Shown piece by piece: positions 7,606 to 16,707 of a stretch of DNA of 64,000 nt. Below the pieces are notes generated by a model that was not told the origin of the DNA, did not search any database, and saw nothing but the letters and a program-made list of their open reading frames with translations. The translations under genes were made by a program, and so were the position numbers. The stretch comes from Phenylobacterium sp. (GTDB taxonomy: Bacteria > Pseudomonadota > Alphaproteobacteria > Caulobacterales > Caulobacteraceae): assembly GCF_004297125.1 (NCBI RefSeq), contig NZ_SCVD01000006.1:62001-126000 (forward strand), read 5' to 3'. Each line of letters opens with the position of its first letter. The first letter of the stretch is position 1.

Positions 7606-8433
7606 TTAGGTTCGCCCGGGAAGCGCATTTCGACCGTTGCGCAGGCGTGTGCCCGCCAGGCCGAAGCCTGCGATCATCAGGGCCCAGGCGGCGGGCTCCG
7701 GCACGGGACTCTCAAGGCCGTTCACGATCGTGATGTCGTCGATGGCCAGGGCGTAAGGCCCCCCGCTGGTGAAGGCGATCGACTTGGCGACGCCCTCGAA
7801 CGCGAGGGCGGAATACTTCATCGGACAGAACAACGCGTTGTACTCGGGACATCCCACCGCCGGAACGGTGAGGTCGTAGAACGCGAGCTGGTCCCCCGTT
7901 CCGTCCAGGCCGGAATAGAGGGCGATGGAGTAGCCCACGATTGGGGCGCCCCCCAGATTGATCGCGTAGTTGAACGACATGTTGCCGGTGAAGCCGTCGT
8001 CGAAGTTGACGTAGTCCGTCCCGACGGTCTTGAAGGTGAGCCCGCCCTGAAGCGACTCCGGGAAATCCGTCACGCCGCCTCTGGAGGTGCCGGAACAGTC
8101 GACGGTCTGGGAATTCAGGCAAAGCAACCTCGCGTTTTCACCGAAGCGCACGTGATAGTTCGTGCCCATCGTACCGATGCTGCTCGCGCCGCCCGCGTAG
8201 AAGTCGAGGATCTGGACGTCGTTGTTGTTCGGGTAGGGCGCGATGTCTTCGAACATGAGCGTGTAGTAAGCCGCATGCGCGGCCGACGCCGAGGCCGTCA
8301 GCAGGAGGACCGAAAGGGCGGCGAGCCATCGACGATATCCGCCTGAGACGCCCCTCGGGGCTTGGCCGATCTCCACGGACGGCGTCGTAGCCGCGGCGTT
8401 GCCGGAGCGTCTCCGGGCGAAGGTTCTGAGCAT
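7606..8433 (-). CDS. PEPxxWA-CTERM exported protein B
   Basis: This 275-residue precursor has a long basic N-terminus before its hydrophobic signal core (WLAALSVLLLTASASAAHA). The mature region is a beta-sandwich-like domain with two cysteine pairs (LLCLN...VDCSG and VGCPEYNALFCP) and ends with VPEPAAWALMIAGFGLAG plus a basic tail. It aligns along its whole length with the next gene (shared blocks: LDFYAGGASSIGTMG versus LGDFYNGGSSTLGTVG; CLN; SRGG; FDDGF; SIAFT...AIDDITI versus SIWFT...FDDITV), so the two are tandem paralogues. GAAGGAT sits about 8 bp before the ATG. A shorter start inside the N-terminus is possible. Confidence 0.87.
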   Translation of the reverse strand: MLRTFARRRSGNAAATTPSVEIGQAPRGVSGGYRRWLAALSVLLLTASASAAHAAYYTLMFEDIAPYPNNNDVQILDFYAGGASSIGTMGTNYHVRFGENARLLCLNSQTVDCSGTSRGGVTDFPESLQGGLTFKTVGTDYVNFDDGFTGNMSFNYAINLGGAPIVGYSIALYSGLDGTGDQLAFYDLTVPAVGCPEYNALFCPMKYSALAFEGVAKSIAFTSGGPYALAIDDITIVNGLESPVPEPAAWALMIAGFGLAGTRLRNGRNALPGRT

Positions 8434-8458
8434 GGGTTCAATCCTTCAGGGGTTGTCG

Positions 8459-9175
8459 CTATGACCGGACGGCGGCGCGGCGGCGCATCCGCAGACCGGC
8501 GAGGCCGAAGCCCGCGATCATCAGCGCCCAGGTGGCGGGTTCCGGCGCCGCACTGCCGCCGCCCACGGTGATGTCGTCGAAGACCACGTAGCCGGTAACG
8601 CCGGTGAACCAGATGGACTTGGCCGTGCCGGCGAACGAGACCTGGAGCTCCTCGAAGGGGCAGAAGCTGGCGGAGCCATAGGCCGGCCCGCACCCAGGCG
8701 CCAGGACCGGCAGGGTGAAGCTGGCCAGGAGGTTCCCTGTCCCCTTCTCGCCGTCATAGATCCCGCCGCTGCCAGTCCCGAAACCCAGGGCCGCGTAGAC
8801 GAACGACAGCTGGGTGTCGAAGCCATCGGCGAAATTGATGAAGCTGTCGTCGTCGTAGAAGGCCAGGCCGCCGGCCTGGGAGGCGGGATCGCCCTGCCCG
8901 CCACGCGAGACGTTGGAGCAGAAGTTGCTGGTGGTGTTCAGGCACACCAGGGCGCCCTTGTTGCCGAACGTCACGCCATGGTCGACGCCGACCGTGCCGA
9001 GGGTGCTGCTGCCGCCGTTGTAGAAGTCGCCGAGATAGACGATGGGCTGCTGGCTCGGCGGATTGGTGTCGACACCCTCGAAGTCCAGGGTGATGGCGGC
9101 CTGGGCCGCCACGGGCGCCAAGATCAGGAAGCCGCTGGCGACCGCCAGTCCGGTCATGAGCAGAATTCGACGCAT
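8459..9175 (-). CDS. PEPxxWA-CTERM exported protein C (paralogue of B)
   Basis: The 238-residue precursor has a clear signal peptide (MRRILLMTGLAVASGFLILAPVAAQA) and a mature domain opening ITLDFEGVDTN. It shares the order of conserved blocks and the four cysteines (CLN, FCSN, GCGP, FCPF) with the adjacent protein B, implying tandem duplication, and ends in APEPATWALMIAGFGLAG and a basic tail. CAGGAGGG precedes the ATG at 9175; an in-frame upstream start would run towards the next gene and is less likely. The role is probably extracellular; the ligand is unknown. Confidence 0.88.
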   Translation of the reverse strand: MRRILLMTGLAVASGFLILAPVAAQAAITLDFEGVDTNPPSQQPIVYLGDFYNGGSSTLGTVGVDHGVTFGNKGALVCLNTTSNFCSNVSRGGQGDPASQAGGLAFYDDDSFINFADGFDTQLSFVYAALGFGTGSGGIYDGEKGTGNLLASFTLPVLAPGCGPAYGSASFCPFEELQVSFAGTAKSIWFTGVTGYVVFDDITVGGGSAAPEPATWALMIAGFGLAGLRMRRRAAVRS

Positions 9176-9207
9176 GGCGCCCTCCTGAAGTTCGGCTTGA
9201 GGGGTGC

Positions 9208-10233
9208 TCACTGGGAGACCGCGGCGGCGCGGCGGCGCATCTGCGCCCCGGCCAGGCCGAAACCCACAATCATCAGCGCCCAGGTGGCCGGTTCAGGCAC
9301 CCCGCCGACGGCCGCGTCAGGCAGGTAGCCGAGGCTGGTGATCTTATAGTTCAGGCGGTCGCCGGCCTGGATCCGCACGTCGCCGATCTCGGTCTCGAAG
9401 CCGCCGAAGCCGTTCAGGCCGGGCGTGATCTTCGAGAAGTAGTTGAACTGGTGAGCCTCGTTCCAATAGCTGGCGTAGATCCCGTCGTCCGTGCCGACCA
9501 TGGCCGTGACACGGAAGGTGTCGGGCACACTGTTCGCCAGCAGGTAGCCGATGCCCTCGACCTGCGCTCCGGCGCCGTCGGGGTCCAGGTTGATGCGGAA
9601 GAACAGGTTGTACTCGCCATCGAAGGCGGTGCCGTACATCTGGCCGTCGTAGGTGGCGAGCGTATCGATCGCGTAGCCGAAGGGCCTCTCGCTATCGCCA
9701 TAGGTGATCCCACCAATATTGTCCGCGTAGGCGCCGGGGCTGTTGGTGTTTTCCAGGAGCTGGAAGAAGTAGTTGCTATCGCCGTCCCAGCTCGCGCCAT
9801 AAAGGTCGCCACCCATCGGGGTCATGGCGGAGATCGGGTCGTCGTAGACGTCGCCCCCCTCGTGTTGGGTCCGGATGTCGCCGCTGTTCGTGCTGTAGCC
9901 GCCGGCGCCGCCGTTCGGCGCCGGGACCAGGTCCGAATAGTAGTCGAAGGTCCCACCGGCGCTGAGGCTGGTTCCCTTGAGCACGCCGTTGACGCCCGCC
10001 ATGGCGGTGACCGGTATGACGTCGATGTCATCGGTCTGCCTTATCGTGAGATACCCCCGGTTCGACGTGACCGCCCCGGCGCCGTCCGGGTGGAGCTGGA
10101 GCAGGAAGTTGAGCGGCCCGCCGTTGGAGGCCGCGCCGTAGATCGTTCCGGCCTGGCTGGGCAAGGCCACGGCGAAGGTCATGGTCATGGCCGCAGCGCC
10201 GAGGGCCAGGTTCAATTTTCGCAGGTTCAACAT
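9208..10233 (-). CDS. PEPxxWA-CTERM exported protein D with propeller-like repeats
   Basis: The 341-residue precursor has a signal peptide (to about SQAG, residue 28) and four internal repeats of roughly 70 residues, each with an aromatic-glycine start (YGAASNGG, YGASWDGD, YGTAFDGE, YASYWNEA), a FFQL or FFRI strand and a loop such as LNPDGAG/LDPDGAG followed by a GGI/GYL turn. This pattern resembles blades of a small beta-propeller of the choice-of-anchor type. The chain ends VPEPATWALMIVGFGLAG and RRR. The sorting tail places it at the cell surface. It is the first gene of the four-gene PEP-CTERM run. Confidence 0.86.
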   Translation of the reverse strand: MLNLRKLNLALGAAAMTMTFAVALPSQAGTIYGAASNGGPLNFLLQLHPDGAGAVTSNRGYLTIRQTDDIDVIPVTAMAGVNGVLKGTSLSAGGTFDYYSDLVPAPNGGAGGYSTNSGDIRTQHEGGDVYDDPISAMTPMGGDLYGASWDGDSNYFFQLLENTNSPGAYADNIGGITYGDSERPFGYAIDTLATYDGQMYGTAFDGEYNLFFRINLDPDGAGAQVEGIGYLLANSVPDTFRVTAMVGTDDGIYASYWNEAHQFNYFSKITPGLNGFGGFETEIGDVRIQAGDRLNYKITSLGYLPDAAVGGVPEPATWALMIVGFGLAGAQMRRRAAAVSQ

Positions 10234-10569
10234 GAAGCGACTCTCAGACTGAATTCGACGGATGGTTTGGGCCCCAGGGAGGCGCGCCATCGCGCAGGCT
10301 CGCGGCTCGTTGTTGCGGCATGCGCCACCCCGTTGTCCCGGACCGTCTGGCCCCGACGACGAGGATGCGCGACCGACATTTCCCGACGACGGCGGCCGTC
10401 CGCGCGCCAGGTTTCAATTGTTTCCGGCAAGGGCGCGGCGGGCGCCGATCACAGGGCCGAGATCCTCGGACAGGGAGGTTGAGCATTCGGGGCGCCGGAC
10501 ACGTGCGTTAAGGTCGCTGACGACAGACCTCGCCGGGAAAGGCCCGGCAAGGTTGCATCCATAGGGATC
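10234..10569. other. Intergenic region upstream of the PEP-CTERM run
   Basis: No convincing gene is present in these about 335 bases. Short frames on both strands are arginine-rich and look like GC artefacts. It must hold the promoter of the PEP-CTERM gene at 10233 and the end of the POT transporter operon; I see no clear terminator. Confidence 0.6.
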
Positions 10570-10588
10570 GCATTAGCCCGGCTAATGC
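10570..10588. promoter_or_regulatory. Palindrome GCATTAG-N5-CTAATGC (copy 1)
   Basis: GCATTAGCCCGGCTAATGC is a perfect 9-bp inverted repeat with a one-base centre. It covers the TAG stop of the POT transporter gene. Two near-identical copies occur at 26824-26842 and 26860-26878 in the divergent promoter at the far end of the same gene cluster. T-N11-A symmetry inside it matches LysR-type operators. A one-base loop argues against a terminator hairpin. Confidence 0.6.
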
Positions 10589-11889
10589 CTCGGCGGCGTC
10601 GGAGGAAGCGAGGTATCGAACAGCCTCTCCAGGCCGGTGCGGAACACGACCAGGGTCAGGCCACAGGACAGCGGGATCGCCCCGACCATCGCGAAGAACG
10701 CGGCCTTGGGCATCACCGACCAGAAGCCGCCAAGGTAGCCCGCGACATAGTTGCCAATCGTGTGCGCGAAGAACCAGGCGCCCATCATCAGCGTGGCGTA
10801 TCGGACCGGCGCGCGACGGCTGAACATCGATTGGCCCATGGGTGACAGGCAGAGTTCGCCCAGTGTCAGCGGCACGAAGAACAGCACCGCCAGCAGCAGG
10901 CTCAGGTCACCCGTCACCCCGGCCGCCGCCGCGACCGCGAGCGGCGCGTAGGCAAGGGCCGCCAACAGACAGCCGACGATCATCTTGGACAGCGAACTGT
11001 CGTGTCGTCCCGGCTTGACGCCGCGCGTCCACGCCGTCGCCAGCAGAGGCGTGAGCGCGATGACGAGTAGCGGATTGAGCGACTGAAACCAGACTGTCGG
11101 AATTTCGAAGGTCTGCGTCCCGACCGCCAAGGTGCGGTCCACGTCGCTGTCGATCCAGAGCGCGACGGTGTTGCCCATCTGCTCGACGGCCGTCCAGAAG
11201 AACACCGCGACCAGGGCCAGGACCAGCAGGCCCATAACGCTGCGCCGCGCGCCGCCTGCCGAGGTGGGCCCGGGAGGCGCCACGCTATGGGCCTCCTGCT
11301 CGGCTTCCAGGATCAGCGGCTGACCGAACACGTAGATCGCGGTCGCCGCCAGCATTCCCAGCCCGGCCAGCGCGAAGCCCCAGTGCCAGCCATAGAGCGC
11401 GCCAGCCGTTCCGCAGATCAGCGGTGCGATTAGTCCGCCCAGATTGATGCCCATGTAAAAGAGGCTGTAGCCGCCATCGCGCCGGGGATCGTCCCGCGCA
11501 TACAGCCGCCCTACCTGGGCGGAGATCGAGGGCTTGAAGGCGCCGTTGCCGATGGCCACCAGGGCCAGTGCTGGAAACACCATCGGCTCGAACGCCATCA
11601 GGAAGTGACCGGCCGCCATGATGACCGCGCCGATCACGACGGCGCGCCTAGGTCCCAGCCAGCGGTCGGCTATGTAGCCGCCGATAAGGGGGGTGAAATA
11701 GACCGCCGCCGTGTAGGTCCCGTAGATCTGCGACGCATCGGGCTGCGAGAAGCCCAGATGCTTGATCAGATAGAAGACCAGGAGCGCGCGCAGGCCGTAG
11801 AACGAGAACCGCTCCCACGCCTCCGCGAAGAACAGGATCGCCAGGCCGGGCGGATGGCCGAAGAAGCTGGCCGTGCGGGACCGGCTCAA
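10582..11889 (-). CDS. POT-family proton-coupled oligopeptide transporter 1
   Basis: The 435-residue inner-membrane protein belongs to the POT/PTR2 family, which imports di- and tripeptides with protons. The signature ExxER occurs as EAWERFSFYG in TM1, followed by FTPLIGGYIADRWLG and the hydrophobic pattern of about 12-14 helices. ATG overlaps the stop of the upstream hydrolase gene by 4 bp (ATGA), so uptake and hydrolysis are coupled in translation. The operon runs TonB receptor, secreted hydrolase, transporter, which fits outer-membrane import, periplasmic trimming and inner-membrane import of a peptide. A palindrome overlaps its stop codon. Confidence 0.92.
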   Translation of the reverse strand: MSRSRTASFFGHPPGLAILFFAEAWERFSFYGLRALLVFYLIKHLGFSQPDASQIYGTYTAAVYFTPLIGGYIADRWLGPRRAVVIGAVIMAAGHFLMAFEPMVFPALALVAIGNGAFKPSISAQVGRLYARDDPRRDGGYSLFYMGINLGGLIAPLICGTAGALYGWHWGFALAGLGMLAATAIYVFGQPLILEAEQEAHSVAPPGPTSAGGARRSVMGLLVLALVAVFFWTAVEQMGNTVALWIDSDVDRTLAVGTQTFEIPTVWFQSLNPLLVIALTPLLATAWTRGVKPGRHDSSLSKMIVGCLLAALAYAPLAVAAAAGVTGDLSLLLAVLFFVPLTLGELCLSPMGQSMFSRRAPVRYATLMMGAWFFAHTIGNYVAGYLGGFWSVMPKAAFFAMVGAIPLSCGLTLVVFRTGLERLFDTSLPPTPPRH

Positions 11890-13346
11890 GGCGCGGGGAC
11901 GCGGAACGTCGGCGCGGGCAGCCAGACCTCGCTGGGCAAATCGCGGACCTCGCCGGTGCGCAGGAAGCCGATCACGGCGGCGAGAACCTCCGGCGCTCGG
12001 GCGAAGACCGCGGCGCGGCTCTGATGGCCGGCGCGATGCGCCACTACGGCGCGGGCCTTCGGGAAATAGGGCAGCGCTCCCAGCATGTTCTCGAGCGGCG
12101 TCGAGGTATCCCAGTCGCCGTGGATGAACAGCATGGGGATCGGCGACTGGAAGGGGTTGCGGAAATCGTCGCCGGCGTCAGGCGTCGGCCAGGCGGACGC
12201 GGCCGCGATCAGCGGATCGAAATCGCCGACGCCAAGATAGGAGACGGCAGGGTCGGTCCGGAGGAGGTGCTCGCGACCCGGCGACACGCCGACGCTGCTG
12301 TCGATCAGCGGCTGGATCAGCCGGACCGGCGATCCGCGCCGGCGGGCCAGGGTCTCGCGCGCCAGGGTCTCATAGCGGCCGCGATAGACTTCCAGCACGA
12401 AGGCCGGCCAGTCGGCGGCCGGCCGGATCAACGCGGCCTGCAGATCGGTCAGCCCCAGGACGACTGACGCCGCCTCGCCCGGAACCTGTGCGGTGATGGG
12501 GCCGGCGGCGAAGCGGTCGCGGACCGCCGTCAGCGCGGCCATCACACCGCCCGAAGGAAGGTGGGGCGCAAGTCCTTGGTCATGGTCGGCCTCCCAGGCG
12601 ATCCGCTGGAAGGCCGCGAACACCTGCGAGGGCATGTCGTAGTTCTTAGCCAGCGGCTCGGCGCCCGAGATCAGCGCCCGCGCCACGATCTCCGGGTGCA
12701 GGCGCATGACGGCGAAGCTCCACTGGGAGCCAAAGCTCTGGCCGGAGAGCGTGAGCCGCGCGTACCCCAGCGCGCGGCGCAGGTCGTTCACGTCCTCGGC
12801 GCACTGCGTGACCGTGTAGCCGGCCAGGTCGCGGCCCGGGTTCGCCGCCACCGCCCCGCGGGCGAAGGCGATGGCCGCTTCGGCCTCCGTCGCGGGAGCC
12901 CCTGCCCGGTCCAGCGCCATCGGCGCCGGCGTCAGCTCCAGCACCTCGCCGCGCCGCGAGAAGCCTCGCTGATCGACGATCACCACGTCCGCCGCAGCCG
13001 TGTAGGGCAGGATGCCGGTGAGCTGGGCGGCGGCGGCGGCGTCGCGGTCGGTGAAGGCGTTTAGATAGCTGTTGCCCGGCCCGCCCGGCAGCAGGAACAC
13101 TGGCGGCGCGTCACCGGGTGTCGTGGCCCGGATGCGGGCGAACCCGACGCCGATGATCCGGCTGCCGGGAGACGCGCGGTTCTCGGGCACATAGAGCGTG
13201 CCCAGCTCGAAGCGGATCAGGCGGCCGTCTGGCGCGGTCACCGAGCCCGGCTCCAGCACGAGATCGCCGGGCCGATGGTCGCTCGCCTGCACGGGCCCGG
13301 CGACCAGCGCCAGGGCGACCAGCGCCAGACCCCACAGCCGCCGCAT
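11886..13346 (-). CDS. Exported alpha/beta hydrolase, S33 prolyl-aminopeptidase/TAP-like
   Basis: The 486-residue precursor has a signal peptide (MRRLWGLALVALALVAGPVQA). The mature enzyme shows the S33 peptidase pattern: oxyanion segment LLPGGPGNSYL, DQRGFS, nucleophile elbow GQSFGS, acid GDWDTSTP near residue 415 and histidine in HRAGHQS. These are the features of tripeptidyl or prolyl aminopeptidases of the tricorn-interacting F1/TAP family, acting in the periplasm on short peptides. The gene is 78 bp downstream of a TonB receptor and overlaps the POT transporter start, supporting a peptide substrate. Ester hydrolysis cannot be ruled out for this fold. Confidence 0.88.
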   Translation of the reverse strand: MRRLWGLALVALALVAGPVQASDHRPGDLVLEPGSVTAPDGRLIRFELGTLYVPENRASPGSRIIGVGFARIRATTPGDAPPVFLLPGGPGNSYLNAFTDRDAAAAAQLTGILPYTAAADVVIVDQRGFSRRGEVLELTPAPMALDRAGAPATEAEAAIAFARGAVAANPGRDLAGYTVTQCAEDVNDLRRALGYARLTLSGQSFGSQWSFAVMRLHPEIVARALISGAEPLAKNYDMPSQVFAAFQRIAWEADHDQGLAPHLPSGGVMAALTAVRDRFAAGPITAQVPGEAASVVLGLTDLQAALIRPAADWPAFVLEVYRGRYETLARETLARRRGSPVRLIQPLIDSSVGVSPGREHLLRTDPAVSYLGVGDFDPLIAAASAWPTPDAGDDFRNPFQSPIPMLFIHGDWDTSTPLENMLGALPYFPKARAVVAHRAGHQSRAAVFARAPEVLAAVIGFLRTGEVRDLPSEVWLPAPTFRVPAP

Positions 13347-13424
13347 GCCGAAAATCTCCAGGAAAAGGTTGCGGCCGCCCCGCGGGGAACATCCGGGGGA
13401 AGCGGGGCGGCCGCGCGGGGAGGC

Positions 13425-16292
13425 TTAGAACTTCATCCGCAGGCCGGCGTAGAAGTAGCGGCCGATCATCTCGTAGAGCCCGGCGTTGGTGTAGAGTGGG
13501 ATGGTGCCGCTCTTCACCGCGCGCGGCGGGTCGGTGTTGAAGAGATTGTTGATCCCGCCGAAGCCCTCCATCCGGGCGCCCGCGACCTCGAACTTGTAGG
13601 CGGCCGAAGCATCGAAGAGGGTCAGGGATTTCACGGTGGGGTCGTCGATCTTGTTCTCGGACGGCCGGTAGTAGGCGAAGCCGCCGCCGGTGTAGCGCAT
13701 CTGGGTGAACAGGGTCAGTGGTCCCTCGGCGTAGCTGAGGTTGGCGTTGAACTTCCACTTGGGCGCGCCGCCGTCGCCCTGGCCGACACCGCCGGTCAGG
13801 TCGCGGACCGTCACCCCATCCGACGAGAGCTTGATGTCGTAGATGTAGGTGCCGTAGAGGCGCGCCTCGATGCGGCCGCCCAGCGGCAGGCCCAGATTGG
13901 CGGCCTGCACACTGTAGCCCGCCTCGAAGTCGAAACCCTTCTGCTTGGAGGTGGCGATGTTCATCTGCTGCACCGACAGCAGGCTGATCTGGCTGTCCGG
14001 ACCGCGGGTGATCGCCTGGCAGCCCACTCCCGTCGTGTAGCAGTTGGTCAGCAAGGTCGCGGTGTTGATCGTGCCGATCCGGTCCTTGATGTCGATGCTG
14101 TACCAGTCGACCGACACGTTCAGCGCGCCCCAGTCTCCGGCGGGCGAGAACACGATCCCGGCGGTATAGGTCTTGGCGGTCTCTGGAATGAGGTCCTTGT
14201 TGCCGCCGCTCTTGATGGTGACCACGCCCGTCGTGCCGGCGAAGGTCGCCGGGACGCCGGCCGCGGCGCAGTTCGCGCGCACCGTCGCATTGGCCGCCTG
14301 GCTTGCGGTGAGGCAGGGGTCAATGATCTGGGTGAAGCTGGTCGAGGCGGCGGTGAACAGCTCGGTCAGGCTGGGCGCACGGATGTCGCGGGAGCTGGTG
14401 GCCCGCAGCAGCACGCTGCTGACCGGCTTCCAGGTGGCGCCGTACTTCCAGGTCGTGACGTTCCCGGCCAGGTCATAGTCGGTGTAGCGGACGGCGCCGT
14501 TCAGATCCAAGGACTGGGCAAAGGCCATATCCTTCAGCAACGGTACGACCGCTTCGCCGAACACCTCCTTGACGGTGGACTCGCCGCCGAACGAGGCGGC
14601 GTACGGGAATAGGAAGGCCCCACCCTTATCGCTGAGCGGATCGGCCGAGTTGGCGACCTTCTCGTTGCGGTATTCGCCGCCCACCACGATCGAGATGGCC
14701 CCCGCCGGCAGGTCGAAAACCTCGCCCTGCGCCGAACCGGCGAACGAGTACTGGTCGATGTTGACCGTGGCGAAGGCTGTCCCGGTCACATAGCCGATCG
14801 CCGCCGCGGTCGGCGCACCGGCGCCGAAGATGTTGATCGGCACGCAGCCGGTCGTGGCCCCGGCCACTTGCGGCTGGCCGGCGATGCTCGAACGACAGAC
14901 GATCTGGCCGTTCGCCGGGTTGACGACCGCGTCCAGCGCGGCCGTCAGGTTGGGCGTGATGAGGTCGGTGGTCTGGCGCTGGGTCAGGGTGGTGGAGCCC
15001 GACTTGTACGCGGCGTTCCAGGTCCACGTCTTGCCCAGCTTGCCCTTCAACCCCAGCGTGATGTCGTAGCTGTCGCCGTTGTTGTAGTTCGTCACCAGAG
15101 GCATGTCGTAGAAGATGCGCCCCATGGTGAAGCTGGTCTCGTTGGCGGCCGCCAGCCGCGCCTTCGCCTCCGCCGACAGATAGGCGTTGTCGCTGCGGAT
15201 CGTGACGCTGTTGGCGTAGTTCGGCTGGATCGGGTTGGTGGCCTCGGCCCGGCCGTAGAAGCCCCGGAAGTAGAGTTCCAGATTGTCGGTCACATCGTAC
15301 GACGTGGCCATGTAGAGGGTCTTGCGGTCGTAGGGCACGCCCATGACGTCGACGATGTTCTGGCCGCCGCCGCCGACCATGTAGGAGCCGTTGTTCAGGG
15401 TCCCGTACTGGAAGGGCTTAACCGTGCCGCCGAGGACGAACTCGTTGCCGGCCAGGACGCCGGTGCGGATCAAGCCGTTGATGGTTGAGGTCGACTGCTG
15501 GACGTTGGGGCGGATGATCGCCGCAGCCTGGCCCGCGACGGCGGCATTGACGTTGTTGAGCTGGGCCCAGCCGGCCTCGGCCCATTTGCGGCCGTTGGGC
15601 GTGGGGATACCCTCGTTTCGCTGATATTCCGCCGACAGCATGATGTGGCCGCGGCCATCGGCGAAGGACGTGCCGCCGGCGACGCCGACGCGGTAATCCT
15701 TGCTGTCGCCGTACTTGGAGACGCCCGCCTGCGCCTCAGCCTTCAGGCCCTGCATCTTGTCGGCGGTGATCAGGTTGACCACGCCCGAGACGGCGTTCGA
15801 GCCCCAGGCCGCGGACGCGCCGCCGGTCACCACGTCGACCCGCTCCAGCGCGATCGACGGGATCACGTTAAGGTCGACGACGCCGGCGGCGTTGGTCGCC
15901 ACGTGCCGCTCGCCGTTCACCAGCACAAGGGTTCGTTGCGCACCCAAGCCACGCAGGTTCAGGAAGTTGGCGCCTGAGCCGGTGCCATTGTTGCCTGTGC
16001 CTTGCGGCGAGTTGGTCGGGACGAACGAAGGCAGGTTGGTCAGATAGGTCGCAACGTTGGTCACGCCCTGCTTCGCCAGATCCTCGGTCGTGACGGTGCT
16101 GACCGGCGTCGGCGCGGAGAAGCCTGCACGGGTGATCCGCGAGCCGGTGACCACGACTTCCTGAAGTTGCTCGGCAGCGTCGGCTGCATGGGCGGCCGCA
16201 GGCGTCAGAACGCTTGCCCCCAGCAGCAAAACCATGCTCGTGCGCCTGAGCACCGGGCGCGCCGAAGTCGTTCGAAACTGAATGATGGACAA
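13425..16292 (-). CDS. TonB-dependent receptor of the peptide-utilisation locus
   Basis: This 955-residue outer-membrane receptor begins at a TTG with GAGGGGG eight bases upstream; no ATG gives a better signal peptide. The signal ends at AAAHA/AD. A TonB box-like segment LQEVVVTGSRI is at about residue 45, then the plug domain (LNLRGLGAQRTLVLVNGERH, VDVVTGGASAAWGSNAVSGVVNLIT) and a 22-strand barrel ending in aromatic KF. A disulfide-rich insertion (CLTAS...NCAAAG, NCYTTGVGC) may be part of a ligand loop. This plug subtype is common in Caulobacterales receptors for large organic ligands. It heads an operon with a secreted hydrolase and a POT transporter. The ligand is not known; a peptide or peptidic siderophore is inferred from the neighbours. 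Confidence 0.93.
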   Translation of the reverse strand: MSIIQFRTTSARPVLRRTSMVLLLGASVLTPAAAHAADAAEQLQEVVVTGSRITRAGFSAPTPVSTVTTEDLAKQGVTNVATYLTNLPSFVPTNSPQGTGNNGTGSGANFLNLRGLGAQRTLVLVNGERHVATNAAGVVDLNVIPSIALERVDVVTGGASAAWGSNAVSGVVNLITADKMQGLKAEAQAGVSKYGDSKDYRVGVAGGTSFADGRGHIMLSAEYQRNEGIPTPNGRKWAEAGWAQLNNVNAAVAGQAAAIIRPNVQQSTSTINGLIRTGVLAGNEFVLGGTVKPFQYGTLNNGSYMVGGGGQNIVDVMGVPYDRKTLYMATSYDVTDNLELYFRGFYGRAEATNPIQPNYANSVTIRSDNAYLSAEAKARLAAANETSFTMGRIFYDMPLVTNYNNGDSYDITLGLKGKLGKTWTWNAAYKSGSTTLTQRQTTDLITPNLTAALDAVVNPANGQIVCRSSIAGQPQVAGATTGCVPINIFGAGAPTAAAIGYVTGTAFATVNIDQYSFAGSAQGEVFDLPAGAISIVVGGEYRNEKVANSADPLSDKGGAFLFPYAASFGGESTVKEVFGEAVVPLLKDMAFAQSLDLNGAVRYTDYDLAGNVTTWKYGATWKPVSSVLLRATSSRDIRAPSLTELFTAASTSFTQIIDPCLTASQAANATVRANCAAAGVPATFAGTTGVVTIKSGGNKDLIPETAKTYTAGIVFSPAGDWGALNVSVDWYSIDIKDRIGTINTATLLTNCYTTGVGCQAITRGPDSQISLLSVQQMNIATSKQKGFDFEAGYSVQAANLGLPLGGRIEARLYGTYIYDIKLSSDGVTVRDLTGGVGQGDGGAPKWKFNANLSYAEGPLTLFTQMRYTGGGFAYYRPSENKIDDPTVKSLTLFDASAAYKFEVAGARMEGFGGINNLFNTDPPRAVKSGTIPLYTNAGLYEMIGRYFYAGLRMKF

Positions 16293-16707
16293 CGTAGAAC
16301 CCCCTCTTTGACCCCGAGATCCGCTGCACCCCGAGGTCCGCCACGAGCGTGGGGCCCGATGTCTTCGCCGGAGATTCCGGAGGGGTTCTGGAAGCGGTCG
16401 CGTCGTCACGACAAGTATTTGACAACGCGATCCGAGCACCCGGCCGGTGAAAGGCCAAAGCGTAAAAACTACCGGAGGCATTAGCTGTGCCTATGGGACG
16501 CGTTATGGGGTCATTAGACCTGCTCGGTCGCGGGCCTCGCGATCCAAAATCGCCTCGTTCCAGTTGATTTTATTTATGAAGATGTCGATCTGCGGCCCGA
16601 GCCGTCGAGATCGCGAGACCGCCGCCCGCAGACCCCCGAGCCATGGCGGCCGATGACGTTCCCCGCTCCGGGCGAGGCGCCCAATCGGCGGGCGCCGGGC
16701 GCCCAGC
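16293..16707. other. Intergenic region between dsdA-like gene and TonB receptor
   Basis: About 415 bases with no supported gene. It holds the leader and promoter of the TonB receptor operon (minus strand), including a locally AT-rich patch around 16410-16500, and a degenerate copy of the ATTAG-type palindrome at 16478-16496. The dsdA-type operon ends at its other edge. Short frames here are shadows. Confidence 0.55.
16478..16496. promoter_or_regulatory. Degenerate ATTAG-type palindrome upstream of the TonB receptor
   Basis: GCATTAGCTGTGCCTATGG matches the left arm of the palindrome found at 10570, 26824 and 26860 completely (GCATTAG) and the right arm in 4 of 7 positions. It lies about 190 bp upstream of the receptor start. 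It may be a weak site for the same regulator. Confidence 0.35.

Noticed and set aside
7550..10267. GGATGGTT shared upstream of two PEP-CTERM genes (7550-7557 and 10260-10267)
   Set aside because: Only two of five PEP-CTERM genes carry it and 8 bp is short; not enough to call a regulatory element.
10570..10588. Rho-independent terminator for the POT1 operon
   Set aside because: The perfect palindrome has a one-base loop and no T-tract, and its sequence recurs in a promoter region at 26824-26878. An operator is more likely.
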